From Candidatus Thioglobus autotrophicus (GTDB taxonomy: Bacteria > Pseudomonadota > Gammaproteobacteria > PS1 > Pseudothioglobaceae): DNA of 64,000 nt. The first letter of the stretch is position 1. Every line of letters starts with the position of its first letter. Below the pieces are notes generated by a model, which was given only the letters and a program-made list of their open reading frames with translations, did no database searches and was not told the DNA's origin. Made by a program: the position numbers and the translations under genes. This document shows positions 44,113-52,999 of this stretch, piece by piece. The DNA lies in the NCBI RefSeq assembly GCF_001293165.1, contig NZ_CP010552.1:248001-312000 (forward strand), written 5' to 3'.

Positions 44113-46911
44113 TTATGCAAAGTCTTCAGTGGTAATACACGAGCAAAAAAGGTTTCGATCACCGTAGACGTTATCGATACGCTTAACGGGTGGGAAGTAT
44201 TTATTCGCCACCAATGATTCAACTGGATACAAAGCCTCTTGTCTTGTGTACGGGTAAGTCCATTCACCACTCATCTCATACGCTGTATGTGGCGCATTTT
44301 TAAGGGGGTTGTTGTCTTTATCCCAACGACCATCAATTACCTTTTGAATTTCATCGTGAATGCTTGTCATCGCTGTAATAAAGCGATCCATCTCACGCTT
44401 TGATTCACTTTCTGTTGGCTCAATCATTAGCGTGCCTGCCACTGGAAAGCTCATGGTTGGAGAATGAAACCCATAATCCATTAAACGCTTAGCAATGTCT
44501 TCTTCAGAAATGCCACTTTGCTCTTTTAATGGGCGAATATCAATAATACACTCATGCGCCACCATGCCTTGATCGCCACGATACAAAATCGGGAAACTCT
44601 GTGCCAAGGCATCTGCAATATAATTGGCACTAACAATCGCTACTTCGGTTGAGCGTTGCATGCCGTATTTACCCAAGAGCTTGATATAACTCCAAGAAAT
44701 TGGCAAAATTGAAGCAGAACCGTACATTGCTGCCGATACTGCATTTGAGTCTTTTTCTAGTGGATCACCTGGCAAAAACTCAGCCAAATGCGCCTTAACA
44801 CCAATCGGACCCATACCTGGGCCACCACCGCCATGTGGAATGGCAAAGGTTTTGTGCAAGTTGATATGTGAGACGTCCGCACCAAATTCACCCATACGCG
44901 TAACACCCACCATCGCATTCAGATTGGCGCCATCTAAATAAACTTGACCACCATTTGTGTGAATAATATCGCAAATTTGTTTAATCTCTACTTCAAACAC
45001 ACCATGGGTTGATGGATAAGTCACCATAATAGCTGAAAGATTATCAGCATGTTTTTCCACTTTGGCTTTTAAATCATTAATATCAATATTGCCCGCTTCA
45101 TCGCATTTAACAATCACCACCTTCATACCAGCCATAATGGCGCTAGCCGGATTGGTGCCGTGTGCGGAAGAAGGAATAAGGCAAATATTACGATGTGCAT
45201 CGCCACGAGAATCATGATAAGCATGAATCGCCAATAAACCCGCAAACTCCCCTTGTGAACCAGCATTGGGTTGTAAAGATACCGCGTCATAACCGGTTAC
45301 TTCACACAAAGAATGCTCCAAATCTTTAAATAACTGCTGATAACCCTTAGTTTGCTCAGTTGGTGCATAAGGATGGAGTTTTGAAAAACCTGGCAAGCTA
45401 ATCGGATACATTTGTGTCGCTGCATTAAGCTTCATCGTACAAGAACCCAGTGCAATCATTGAGTGATTGAGCGCAATATCTTTGTTTTCCAGACGCTTTA
45501 AGTAACGCATCATTTCAGTTTCACTATGATAGTCGCTAAACACTGAATGCGTTAAATACTCTGTTTGACGCATCATATTTTCAGACAAAATACCTTCTGA
45601 ATCAATCAATTCACTCACCGAAAAAACACCTAAAAGGTTTAACAATTCAGCCTTAGTAGTTGCCTCATCTATGGCAATACTCAATTGCGTATCATTTAAC
45701 AAGCGCAGATTAATACCCGCTTGTTGTGCTTGTGCAAATAATGCTGACGCTGCATCTGTATTGATCGTAATCGTGTCAAAAAATTGCTCAGTCGCCAGCT
45801 CGAACCCAGCCGCCTTTAAGCTCGCCGCAAGGCTAGCTGCCTTTGTGTGCACTTTGCTAGCAATTTTCTTAAGCCCCGCTGCACCATGATAAATACCATA
45901 AGCTGCTGCAAGCACAGCCAATAAAACTTGCGCTGTACAAATATTACTAGTAGCTTTATCACGACGAATATGTTGCTCACGGGTTTGTAACGACATGCGC
46001 ATTGCTGGGTTGCCTAATACATCTTGCGATACACCAATAAGACGTCCAGGTACCATACGTTTAAATTCATCACGCGTGGCCAAATAAGCGGCATGCGGAC
46101 CACCAAAGCCCATTGGCACACCAAAACGCTGCGAATTACCCACGGCAATATCAGCACCCATTTCAGCAGGAGTTTTAATGAGTGTCAACGCCAATACATC
46201 ACAAGCCACAATCGTTAATACGCCATTATCTTTAGCCTTAGCGATATCAGAACTCAGATCACGCACTTCACCATTGGTACCAGGAGATTGCATAAGCGCG
46301 GCAAAACAGTCACTAAAATCATTATTTTGAATCTCTTCAATAACCAACTCAATCCCAAGTGGCTTAGCACGAGTTTGTAAAATAGTAATCGTCTGAGCAT
46401 TGGTATTGCTATCAATCAAAAATCGATTGGATTTATTTTTACGATTAGCGCGCTTAGCCATCATCATCGCTTCCGCACAAGCGGTTGGCTCATCGAGTAG
46501 GGAAGCATTAGAAATATCCATACCCGTTAGATCGATAATCATTTGCTGGAAATTTAATAGCATTTCCAAACGCCCTTGTGAAATCTCCGCTTGGTACGGC
46601 GTATAAGCCGTATACCAACCCGGATTTTCTAAAATATTGCGCTGAATAACGCTAGGCATAAGTGTGCCGTAATAACCTTGACCAATAAAATTCGTGGCTA
46701 ATATATTCTCACCAGCAAGCTTGGTTGCTAGCTCTAAACTATCGCGCTCGGTTAGACCTTCATCCACATCCATACGATTGCCAAATAAAATTGACTCTGG
46801 CACGGTTTTAACAACAACTTCATCGACTGTTTTACAGTTGATGCTATTTAACATAGAAGTGATGTCTTCAGCGCTTGGGCCGATATGTCTGTCTAAAAAT
46901 TCATTGCTCAT
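44113..46911 (-). CDS. gcvP: Glycine dehydrogenase (decarboxylating), P protein
   Basis: PLP enzyme of the glycine cleavage complex; decarboxylates glycine and passes aminomethyl to the H protein. 932 residues, single-chain type with both halves: N-terminal FIGQGYYGTLMPSVIQRNILENPGWYTAYTPYQ-type region and C-terminal half with the PLP lysine in HINLHKTFAIPHGGGGPGMGP. Usual length is about 950-960. gcvT and gcvH are not adjacent. It would continue the glycolate-glyoxylate-glycine route encoded at 26-32 kb. No glycine riboswitch was recognised in the 127 bases upstream. Confidence 0.96.
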   Translation of the reverse strand: MSNEFLDRHIGPSAEDITSMLNSINCKTVDEVVVKTVPESILFGNRMDVDEGLTERDSLELATKLAGENILATNFIGQGYYGTLMPSVIQRNILENPGWYTAYTPYQAEISQGRLEMLLNFQQMIIDLTGMDISNASLLDEPTACAEAMMMAKRANRKNKSNRFLIDSNTNAQTITILQTRAKPLGIELVIEEIQNNDFSDCFAALMQSPGTNGEVRDLSSDIAKAKDNGVLTIVACDVLALTLIKTPAEMGADIAVGNSQRFGVPMGFGGPHAAYLATRDEFKRMVPGRLIGVSQDVLGNPAMRMSLQTREQHIRRDKATSNICTAQVLLAVLAAAYGIYHGAAGLKKIASKVHTKAASLAASLKAAGFELATEQFFDTITINTDAASALFAQAQQAGINLRLLNDTQLSIAIDEATTKAELLNLLGVFSVSELIDSEGILSENMMRQTEYLTHSVFSDYHSETEMMRYLKRLENKDIALNHSMIALGSCTMKLNAATQMYPISLPGFSKLHPYAPTEQTKGYQQLFKDLEHSLCEVTGYDAVSLQPNAGSQGEFAGLLAIHAYHDSRGDAHRNICLIPSSAHGTNPASAIMAGMKVVIVKCDEAGNIDINDLKAKVEKHADNLSAIMVTYPSTHGVFEVEIKQICDIIHTNGGQVYLDGANLNAMVGVTRMGEFGADVSHINLHKTFAIPHGGGGPGMGPIGVKAHLAEFLPGDPLEKDSNAVSAAMYGSASILPISWSYIKLLGKYGMQRSTEVAIVSANYIADALAQSFPILYRGDQGMVAHECIIDIRPLKEQSGISEEDIAKRLMDYGFHSPTMSFPVAGTLMIEPTESESKREMDRFITAMTSIHDEIQKVIDGRWDKDNNPLKNAPHTAYEMSGEWTYPYTRQEALYPVESLVANKYFPPVKRIDNVYGDRNLFCSCITTEDFA

Positions 46912-47038
46912 AGGATTTTCAAAATTAAAATAAATTCAAGGCGTAAATTTTATCTTATTTGTGATTAGGAATTTTGGTAGATATTGTTATAAAAAACAAG
47001 GTTTTATATTATGAAAAAAACCAGATCTTGTAGCAGCT

Positions 47039-47377
47039 TTATCCCGGTGGCCAAGTAAGCGCCCGCCCACCCAAACAATGAAGATGGATATGATAAACCG
47101 TTTGCCCGCCATCTTCATTACAGTTCATCACCACACGATAGCCTTCTTCTGCGAAACCCATCTCTTTCGCAATTTTGCTAGCTGTTAGTGTCAACTTACC
47201 GATTAAAGCAGCATCGTCAGCTTCATTAATCGTGGCAATGTGTTGTTTGGGAATTACTAAAAAATGATGTGGCGCCTGCGCACCAATATCATGAAATGCA
47301 TAAACATCTTCATCTTCAAAGATTTTATTCGACGGAATTTCACCAGCGATAATTTTACAAAATAAACAATCAGACAT
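47039..47377 (-). CDS. hinT: HIT-family nucleotide-binding protein (HinT)
   Basis: Purine nucleoside phosphoramidase of the histidine triad family. 112 residues: CLFCKIIAGEIPSNKIFEDEDVYAFHDI at the N terminus and the triad HIHLHCLGG. Its start is 9 bases from the end of the flavoprotein gene upstream, so it ends that operon. Confidence 0.95.
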   Translation of the reverse strand: MSDCLFCKIIAGEIPSNKIFEDEDVYAFHDIGAQAPHHFLVIPKQHIATINEADDAALIGKLTLTASKIAKEMGFAEEGYRVVMNCNEDGGQTVYHIHLHCLGGRALTWPPG

Positions 47378-47386
47378 ACAGACTCC

Positions 47387-48514
47387 CTAGCGGTACTGGC
47401 GCAAATACCACCAGCCAAATACTTTTTTAGCAATATGCATGAGTCTGCAATTTGGCAACATCAAGCCGCCTTTTAAATTTCGAGAAACATACATACCTTT
47501 ATTATTCGAATCAACAATACACATTAGCTCAATTTTAAAAGTATGACTAGAAGCTTTATCGTCTAAATTATCCAGTGCATTTTTTGCAGCGGCTGCCGCT
47601 TGAAGATCAGCCATATGAGCTTGTTTTGGCATCCATTCAGGACCTGGGAAAGAGCCTGAGTCACCCGCAACAAATACATTATCAAAGCCTTCAACTTCAC
47701 AAAATTGATTAGCTTTTAATAGCCCACCTTCACTGCGTGTAAGGTCAGTATTATCAAACCATGTATTACCCGTCATGCCTGGCATAAATAAAATAAAATC
47801 AGCAGCAAACTCGCCACCTTCAGTCACAACCTTTTCAGCCGTAAACTGCTTTATTTTATGGCCAAGATGGGTCGTAATATTGCGTTTTTTCATCTCTGAT
47901 AATATACCGTCAACCGCCTTTTCACCCAAGCGAGCGCCTGGTTTGGCGGCTGGGGTAAAAAAGGTTAGGTTAAATTTATCACGTCTGCCTTCAGCGCGAA
48001 GCTGAGTATCCAATCCAAACAAAAATTCAAACATAGGGCCGCCACGCATTGCACTAGGTTCTTTAGGGTTGCCACTAAATCCAATAGCAATATCACCACC
48101 ATCCATTGATTTAACGCGATCGCGAATGTCTTCTGCAGCTTTTATACCTTCACACGGCGTAATAGCAAATTCAATACCAGGTAGTTTCTTAATAAATCGT
48201 CCACCTGAGGCAATAATAAGTGCATCGTTTTCATAGGTTCCAATCGGAGTAACCACTGATCTACCTTGGTTTTCTAGTCCAGTTACTTCGCTAACGATAT
48301 GCACCACATTCATACGTTTAAAAAAATTATCAAGTGGAATCACAATGTCTTTTTTACTCGCAGCGCCCGATGGCACCCAAATAAGGCTTGGCATATAAAC
48401 CAACTCTGCTCTAGGGGAAATCAGCGTTATTTCAGCCGTTTTATCTTGCTTTCGAAGGGTTTTAACAGCGGTAAGCCCGGCAAATCCTGAACCGATAATA
48501 GTAATTTTACTCAT
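47387..48514 (-). CDS. Sulfide:quinone reductase-like flavoprotein
   Basis: FAD enzyme of the SQR/flavocytochrome c family, 375 residues. FAD motif IIGSGFAGLTAV, second motif ALIIASGGRFIKKLPG and the C-terminal VFVAGDSGSFPGPEWMPKQAHMA. Of the three SQR redox cysteines, the first (Cys121, ITPCEG) and the third (Cys332, ELMCIVD) have good counterparts; the middle one (about 156) is missing, with Ser or Pro around it. A two-Cys disulfide as in flavocytochrome c is possible. C-terminal HIAKKVFGWWYLRQYR fits the membrane-binding end. Sulfide as substrate is inference from family and organism. Confidence 0.78.
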   Translation of the reverse strand: MSKITIIGSGFAGLTAVKTLRKQDKTAEITLISPRAELVYMPSLIWVPSGAASKKDIVIPLDNFFKRMNVVHIVSEVTGLENQGRSVVTPIGTYENDALIIASGGRFIKKLPGIEFAITPCEGIKAAEDIRDRVKSMDGGDIAIGFSGNPKEPSAMRGGPMFEFLFGLDTQLRAEGRRDKFNLTFFTPAAKPGARLGEKAVDGILSEMKKRNITTHLGHKIKQFTAEKVVTEGGEFAADFILFMPGMTGNTWFDNTDLTRSEGGLLKANQFCEVEGFDNVFVAGDSGSFPGPEWMPKQAHMADLQAAAAAKNALDNLDDKASSHTFKIELMCIVDSNNKGMYVSRNLKGGLMLPNCRLMHIAKKVFGWWYLRQYR

Positions 48515-48516
48515 GT

Positions 48517-48819
48517 TTAAAGAACCTCTAAATTATTAGGTGTCATTGTACTCATATTAGCAATAGTGCCAAATCTTTCCATGGTTTTAGGCCAATTTTC
48601 ATTAGCTTCCAATTGTTTTCTAAAGTTTTGTTGATGTGCTTCACTTTGCCACTTTACTAAACAATAAACTTTTCCATTTTCATCAATGCCTGAATCACGT
48701 GAAATAAATCCGTCCGCTTGAGAAATATCCTCATCAATTTCCTTGGAAAAAACTTTCCAATCATTTAATAAGTTTTTATCATTTAATTCAAACGACACTA
48801 TCGCAAAATATTCGCTCAT
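48517..48819 (-). CDS. Small alpha/beta-barrel protein (ABM-like)
   Basis: 100 residues, probably a dimeric ferredoxin-like fold as in antibiotic-biosynthesis-monooxygenase (ABM) proteins. Features: EYFAIVSFEL start, DGFISRDSGIDENGKVYCLVKWQS, and a Phe/Asn-rich end. Catalytic residues are not conserved enough to predict a reaction. It lies 2 bases from the SQR-like gene and 3 bases from the gene upstream, so all three are co-transcribed. Confidence 0.55.
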   Translation of the reverse strand: MSEYFAIVSFELNDKNLLNDWKVFSKEIDEDISQADGFISRDSGIDENGKVYCLVKWQSEAHQQNFRKQLEANENWPKTMERFGTIANMSTMTPNNLEVL

Positions 48820-48822
48820 TTT

Positions 48823-49248
48823 CTACTCCGGTTTGTTGTGACAAAAATGCCCACTATCGGGCTCTTCGACACTTCTTGCAATATTTTCTATAAAAGCTTG
48901 CAATTCGTCAAATTCTAACACAGTTAGGATGCGCGTAACAATCTCAGGCGAAACTCTAAGCGTACAGATTGATCCATCTTTGAGTTTAACCTCCATACCA
49001 GCCGCATTCATTAGTAGACCATCACCCTCTTGTTCGAGTATTTTCTCCAGCTCGTCTTGCAGATTGTCATACAAATTTTGTAATGTATCTAGCACATCAT
49101 CCTGTGTATCGTCTGCAATCGAGACAATTTCCCCCTGCACAGAGCCAAAACTTTCATCATCTTTACATTTAAATACTATTCCCACCTTTGTTAAATGGTC
49201 TTTAAATTTGGCCGAGAGAGTGGTGTCGAAAAATATATAATCTAGCAT
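48823..49248 (-). CDS. Conserved gammaproteobacterial hypothetical protein
   Basis: 141 residues. N terminus MLDYIFFDTTLSAKFKDHL and the acidic centre (DLQNLYDNLQDELEKILEQEGDG-like) look like a conserved family of unknown function in gammaproteobacteria. The C terminus SGHFCHNKPE carries a Cys-His that could bind metal. Soluble, no signal peptide. It is the first gene of the SQR-like operon and divergent from the nitroreductase gene. Confidence 0.6.
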   Translation of the reverse strand: MLDYIFFDTTLSAKFKDHLTKVGIVFKCKDDESFGSVQGEIVSIADDTQDDVLDTLQNLYDNLQDELEKILEQEGDGLLMNAAGMEVKLKDGSICTLRVSPEIVTRILTVLEFDELQAFIENIARSVEEPDSGHFCHNKPE

Positions 49249-49281
49249 AGTAATTTTTTATTTATTGTTAAGGATATTTTA

Positions 49282-49863
49282 ATGCTAGACCAGAATGCAC
49301 TAGACACTTTATTTATTAATGCCAGAAGTCACAATGGCTGGTTAGACTCAGATGTATCTAATGAGCAAATTAACCAAATCTATGAGTTAATGAAATATGG
49401 CCCAACAGCCGCTAACAACTCACCTGCTCGTATTACCTTTGTTAAATCAGCCGCAGCCAAACAAAAGCTTAAAGCTCATCTTGATGAAGGCAATGTAGAT
49501 AAAGCCATGGCCGCACCTGTTATCGCTATTATTAGCTATGATATTGAATTTTATGAAAAATTACCCTTCTTATTCCCTCACGCTGATGCTCGTAGCTGGT
49601 ACGCTGGCAATGATGCAAAGATCAAATCTGCCGGTGAAATGAATGCTACCTTACAAGGTGCATATTTTATGATGGCTGCTCGCTCAGTTGGTCTTGATTG
49701 TGGCCCTATGGGTGGCTTTAATAGCGACACTCTGGATAAAGAATTCTTTGCAGATGGCAAAACAAAATCAATATTTTTATGCGCCATTGGACAGGGGGAC
49801 AGTAGCAAGATTTTCCCAAGAAGTCCGCGCTTAAGCTTTGACGAGGCCTGCAATATCCTTTAA
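49282..49863 (+). CDS. Nitroreductase-family protein (RutE/HadB-like)
   Basis: FMN-binding, 193 residues. FINARSHNGWLDSDVSNEQINQIYELMKYGPTAANNSPARITFV matches the malonic semialdehyde reductase RutE type, and GLDCGPMGGFN closes the FMN site. No other rut genes are near, so the natural substrate is unknown. Monocistronic with its own terminator. Confidence 0.85.
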   Translation: MLDQNALDTLFINARSHNGWLDSDVSNEQINQIYELMKYGPTAANNSPARITFVKSAAAKQKLKAHLDEGNVDKAMAAPVIAIISYDIEFYEKLPFLFPHADARSWYAGNDAKIKSAGEMNATLQGAYFMMAARSVGLDCGPMGGFNSDTLDKEFFADGKTKSIFLCAIGQGDSSKIFPRSPRLSFDEACNIL

Positions 49864-49882
49864 AAATTTAGCAAATTTTGCT

Positions 49883-49970
49883 TGCACCCCCTTGCGGGGT
49901 GAAAATGACCTGCTTGGCATGCCAAAAACAAACAAAAACCCCTTTAAAACCTTGTTTTAAAGGGGTTTTT
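49883..49970 (+). terminator. Terminator of the nitroreductase gene
   Basis: Perfect 16-bp stem (AAAAACCCCTTTAAAA and its complement) with a 5-base loop and T-run at 49,935-49,970. A second hairpin CACCCC/GGGGTG sits just after the gene at about 49,885-49,901. The large one can also serve the minus strand. Confidence 0.88.
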
Positions 49971-50030
49971 AACGTTAATAATACTTAAAACTTCGCCCAA
50001 TCTAAAAATTTGTCAAATTTTCACAATAGG

Positions 50031-50261
50031 CTATTTCTCATCATTTTTCTGCTCAATTTCTCTTGCTGGGCAGCCATTATGCAATAGCCATTTATCTTCA
50101 TGTCCAATGGCTTTTGCAAAAGCAGGGATCTCACACTCTTTCGCTGTTTTTTCCTTAACAATCTCTTTATCTTGAGTGTCATCACTCAAACCAAAAACAG
50201 CAACTGCACCGAGTGCGATTAGCGCCCATGAAAGGGCAAATAAAGTTCGAATTCCTTTCAT
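50031..50261 (-). CDS. Small membrane-anchored protein of the AlsD-cytochrome operon
   Basis: 76 residues. An N-terminal hydrophobic anchor or signal (ALSWALIALGAVAVFGL) is followed by a charged stretch and two Cys (ECEIP near 43 and NGCPA near 64) in the exported part. The two Cys could form a disulfide or bind a cofactor. Last gene of the operon, 39 bases after the fusion gene, with a ribosome site AAGGAG. Family not recognised. Confidence 0.6.
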   Translation of the reverse strand: MKGIRTLFALSWALIALGAVAVFGLSDDTQDKEIVKEKTAKECEIPAFAKAIGHEDKWLLHNGCPAREIEQKNDEK

Positions 50262-50300
50262 TTTTTTCTCCTTACAATTCTCTTGTTTTTTATTTTACAG

Positions 50301-51383
50301 TTATTCCACTTTGAACGCAGCATGACACGCTAGACAGTTTCTCATTAATTTTCCTGTAAATTCTGCCAAGTCTGTAATATCATCCACATCATCTAAATCC
50401 ATTTCTTCTACGTTAATAATTAGTTCTTCAAACATCATGTGAGTTGGGCCACCAATACGCTCAAAAGATACCGGGGTTTTGTCTTTAACCGATTGTGGCG
50501 TTGCTCTTGCCATTCTATTACCAGAATAGCTCGCCGCCTTGATAATCATGTCTTTATCTTTTGTAGCAATACCTGTCATAATTTGCTGAATGCTGGTTAA
50601 CATCTGTCTCATTTCAGCAAGAAACTCAGCTTTTTCTGCTTCATCAAGGCCTAAACTATAGCGCTTATCATGGATTTTTACCATAGGAAGTTTTAACACT
50701 ACATTCATGCCTGAGTGTATTTCATCAACGTGAGCGCCAATATCATCAATGATTGCATGTAGATGCCAAGACTCGCCAGGGTGCGTATAAGTACCTTGAT
50801 CATCTGCTGAGTAAAAACCTACAATAGTTGCCGCTTGATGGCCCCTTGTTTCTTTTGTCATGTGGAACATTTTTTCCTTACTGCCATGACCTCCAAACTT
50901 TGGATTTTTTCCATTAATCACATGAATCTGTAAATCTTTAAACCTACCTTCTAGCAAAAATGGAAATGGCTTTTTAACGTCTAAACCCATCTCTTTTGCT
51001 TTTGAAAGAATGGCTTTAAACAAATCTTCTTTTGCTAAGGGTTTTTTAATCTTAGTGCTTTGCCATTTATCCACACTACTGGTTGCTAGCAATACTGCTT
51101 TTTCATGAGGCGGAATGGTATGGATTGAATTACCCATACCATCTTTACCGTAATCAAGATAAATCTTACCATTTAAAACCGTAATTTCACCAGCGCCGTC
51201 TTGTATAGCGCCAACTGCGTATGAGTTGTGTTTTGGAATGGCCATTTTTAAACCAACCACACCATCGGTGTTTTTCATATGGATCATTTTTTTATAATGA
51301 CCATAGCTTTTTACTTCAACTGCTTCAGCGGCGGCAATGCCACTTATAAGCAATGATAATAACAATAAAATAGATTTGTTCAT
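50301..51383 (-). CDS. Exported fusion: acetolactate-decarboxylase-like domain + cytochrome c'-like domain
   Basis: 360 residues. Signal peptide MNKSILLLLSLLISGIAAA. Residues 20-245 resemble alpha-acetolactate decarboxylase: GAIQDGAGEITVLNGKIYLD near 58-77, GHQAATIVGFYS near 181-192, and ESWHLHAIIDDIGAHVDEI with His207, His209 and His218 in the place of the family's zinc ligands (loop two residues shorter). Residues 250-360 look like a four-helix cytochrome c' domain ending in NCLACHAAFKV with the haem motif C350-x-x-C353-H354. Both would be periplasmic. A metal enzyme wired to a haem is the obvious reading; substrate and electron partner are unknown. Confidence 0.75.
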   Translation of the reverse strand: MNKSILLLLSLLISGIAAAEAVEVKSYGHYKKMIHMKNTDGVVGLKMAIPKHNSYAVGAIQDGAGEITVLNGKIYLDYGKDGMGNSIHTIPPHEKAVLLATSSVDKWQSTKIKKPLAKEDLFKAILSKAKEMGLDVKKPFPFLLEGRFKDLQIHVINGKNPKFGGHGSKEKMFHMTKETRGHQAATIVGFYSADDQGTYTHPGESWHLHAIIDDIGAHVDEIHSGMNVVLKLPMVKIHDKRYSLGLDEAEKAEFLAEMRQMLTSIQQIMTGIATKDKDMIIKAASYSGNRMARATPQSVKDKTPVSFERIGGPTHMMFEELIINVEEMDLDDVDDITDLAEFTGKLMRNCLACHAAFKVE

Positions 51384-51398
51384 TCCCTTATCCTTTTG

Positions 51399-52310
51399 TT
51401 AATAGTCAAATTCCATTTGCTCAAATACCCATTGGGCATTCTTGCCGGCAATGTCTTGATAGCCTGATAAAAAATGGAAATCACTTTGATCAATCTTACT
51501 TGCTTCAAGCATGTCACCATCATTTTCTAAAATATTGATAATTTTATCTTTTAAAAATTTAAGATATTGTTGTGTATTTTTTGTCGCTGTCGATAAATCA
51601 GACACCCGGCCATGACCAGGAACAATATGCTTAGGCTGAAAGCTCGCCATTTTTTCAAAAACATCAATCCAGCTTTGTGTATTTTTAGCAGGGCCGATGC
51701 CGAGCATTCTATCGTTAAAAACAATATCACCAGCAAACATCACACTTTGACTAGGCATATAAATAAAGATATCGCCCACCGTATGTGCAGCGCCAGCATG
51801 ATAAAGCTCTAATTTAATGCCGCCAATTTCAATGTTTTTCTGTGTATCAAACACTTCATCTGCAAACACAGGATTAGTGCCGTCTAGGCTCTCACCAATC
51901 AAACTGCCCAATCTTGTTAGGTGATAATCAGCTCTGACTTTTTGATCATTTTGAGTTTTCTTCGAAGCAACAATTCTAGCGCCTAATTTTTGGAAATAAT
52001 CATTACCCAACCAGCGATGATCTTGTCCGCCAGTATTGATCACAATTTTTATGGGTTTGTTTGTTAACGCCTGAACAGCCTGATGAATCTCTTGGGCGCC
52101 CAAATAGCTCGCACCTGAATCAATCACTACAACACCTTCATTGGTAATAATAACGCCGTGCGTTGAATTATTGCCAAAATTACTCGCTGAGCGCTGTGTA
52201 GTTTCACCCACTAAAGCATAAACATTGTCAGCCACTTTTTTCACTTCAAGTGAAGCGTATGACGCCACTGAGATAATTAACAAACTAAAAAGTAAAATCG
52301 ATTTTTTCAT
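51399..52310 (-). CDS. Exported MBL-fold protein with partial metal site
   Basis: About 303 residues, signal peptide from MKKSILLFSLLIISVASYA. Similar to quinoprotein-relay/SoxH-like metallohydrolases. The usual HxHxDH motif reads TGGQDH (numbering from 52,322: Thr97, Gly99, Asp101, His102), so both Zn1 histidines are lost; HTVGD (His180), AGD (Asp199) and PGHG (His237) remain, leaving a plausible Zn2 site. The start at 52,310 has GGGGAA before it; the ATG at 52,322 lies inside the upstream gene. It is 15 bases upstream of the fusion gene. Confidence 0.78.
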   Translation of the reverse strand: MKKSILLFSLLIISVASYASLEVKKVADNVYALVGETTQRSASNFGNNSTHGVIITNEGVVVIDSGASYLGAQEIHQAVQALTNKPIKIVINTGGQDHRWLGNDYFQKLGARIVASKKTQNDQKVRADYHLTRLGSLIGESLDGTNPVFADEVFDTQKNIEIGGIKLELYHAGAAHTVGDIFIYMPSQSVMFAGDIVFNDRMLGIGPAKNTQSWIDVFEKMASFQPKHIVPGHGRVSDLSTATKNTQQYLKFLKDKIINILENDGDMLEASKIDQSDFHFLSGYQDIAGKNAQWVFEQMEFDY

Positions 52311-52311
52311 A

Positions 52312-52932
52312 TCATTCCCCAAAAATTAGAAATTCTATTATGCCACCAAATGCCAAGTAGAGTAGTGCTAATATGGACAAAGTAAATATAGTTTTTTGCA
52401 CTAAATTTAGGATTTGGATTTTATCTCTACCTCTGCTCAAATCGCAAACCTCTCCAGGGCAATGCTTAACCTTTTCCTTATGAAAGAAGTTGTAAATTTT
52501 ACAGCCTGCACAAATACCAAATACCGCCTCAAAAAATAATAAACTCAAACATAAAGCACACGTTAGGATGTTAATTGGACCACGAATATCATTAACAACC
52601 ACCAAATAAAACATAATGGCTGCCAAGCTAAAGCCAATACCCCAGGCCCATCTTTTGGGTGCGGCGTCTGTGTATTCTGGTTTTTGGTTATTCACCATCC
52701 AACGCCCAATAACCATCGACGGCGCGTATTTTGGACTTAAAAAAATACGTATAAAAAAATCAAACAAAAATACCAATACTATCAGCTTAGTCGGCTCATT
52801 ATTACCGGTTAAAAAACCGTTCATAAACGCCATAAAAGCAAGCAAAAAGACAATGCCAGCTGCCGCCCTTACCTCACGTTCATTAAACATAAGCTCGTCA
52901 TAACCAGCTACTTTTTCACCAAATTTAATCAT
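52312..52932 (-). CDS. DUF4395 membrane protein
   Basis: 206 residues with about five membrane segments. Family hallmarks: YAPSMVIGRWMV, APKRWAWGIGFSLAAIMFY and CALCLSLLFFEAVFGICAGCKIYNFF. Four clustered Cys (CALC and CAGC) plus CPGEVC after it suggest metal or redox chemistry at the membrane; DUF4395 proteins are often near thiosulfate or sulfur-transfer genes. First gene of the operon; its stop TGA is directly followed by the MBL gene's start. Confidence 0.75.
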   Translation of the reverse strand: MIKFGEKVAGYDELMFNEREVRAAAGIVFLLAFMAFMNGFLTGNNEPTKLIVLVFLFDFFIRIFLSPKYAPSMVIGRWMVNNQKPEYTDAAPKRWAWGIGFSLAAIMFYLVVVNDIRGPINILTCALCLSLLFFEAVFGICAGCKIYNFFHKEKVKHCPGEVCDLSRGRDKIQILNLVQKTIFTLSILALLYLAFGGIIEFLIFGE

Positions 52933-52999
52933 GATTGCCTAGTTTTTTTTACCCCTTGAATAATCATACACAAATTATAGGGATATGAATGATTTTAAA

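Noticed and set aside
46912-47038. Possible glycine riboswitch before gcvP
   Set aside because: The 127-base gap shows no conserved glycine aptamer elements and is mostly AT-rich without long stems.
49883-49901. Further REP-like copy after the nitroreductase gene
   Set aside because: The CACCCC/GGGGTG hairpin has a CTT in its loop but shares no arm or core sequence with the RAYT palindromes.
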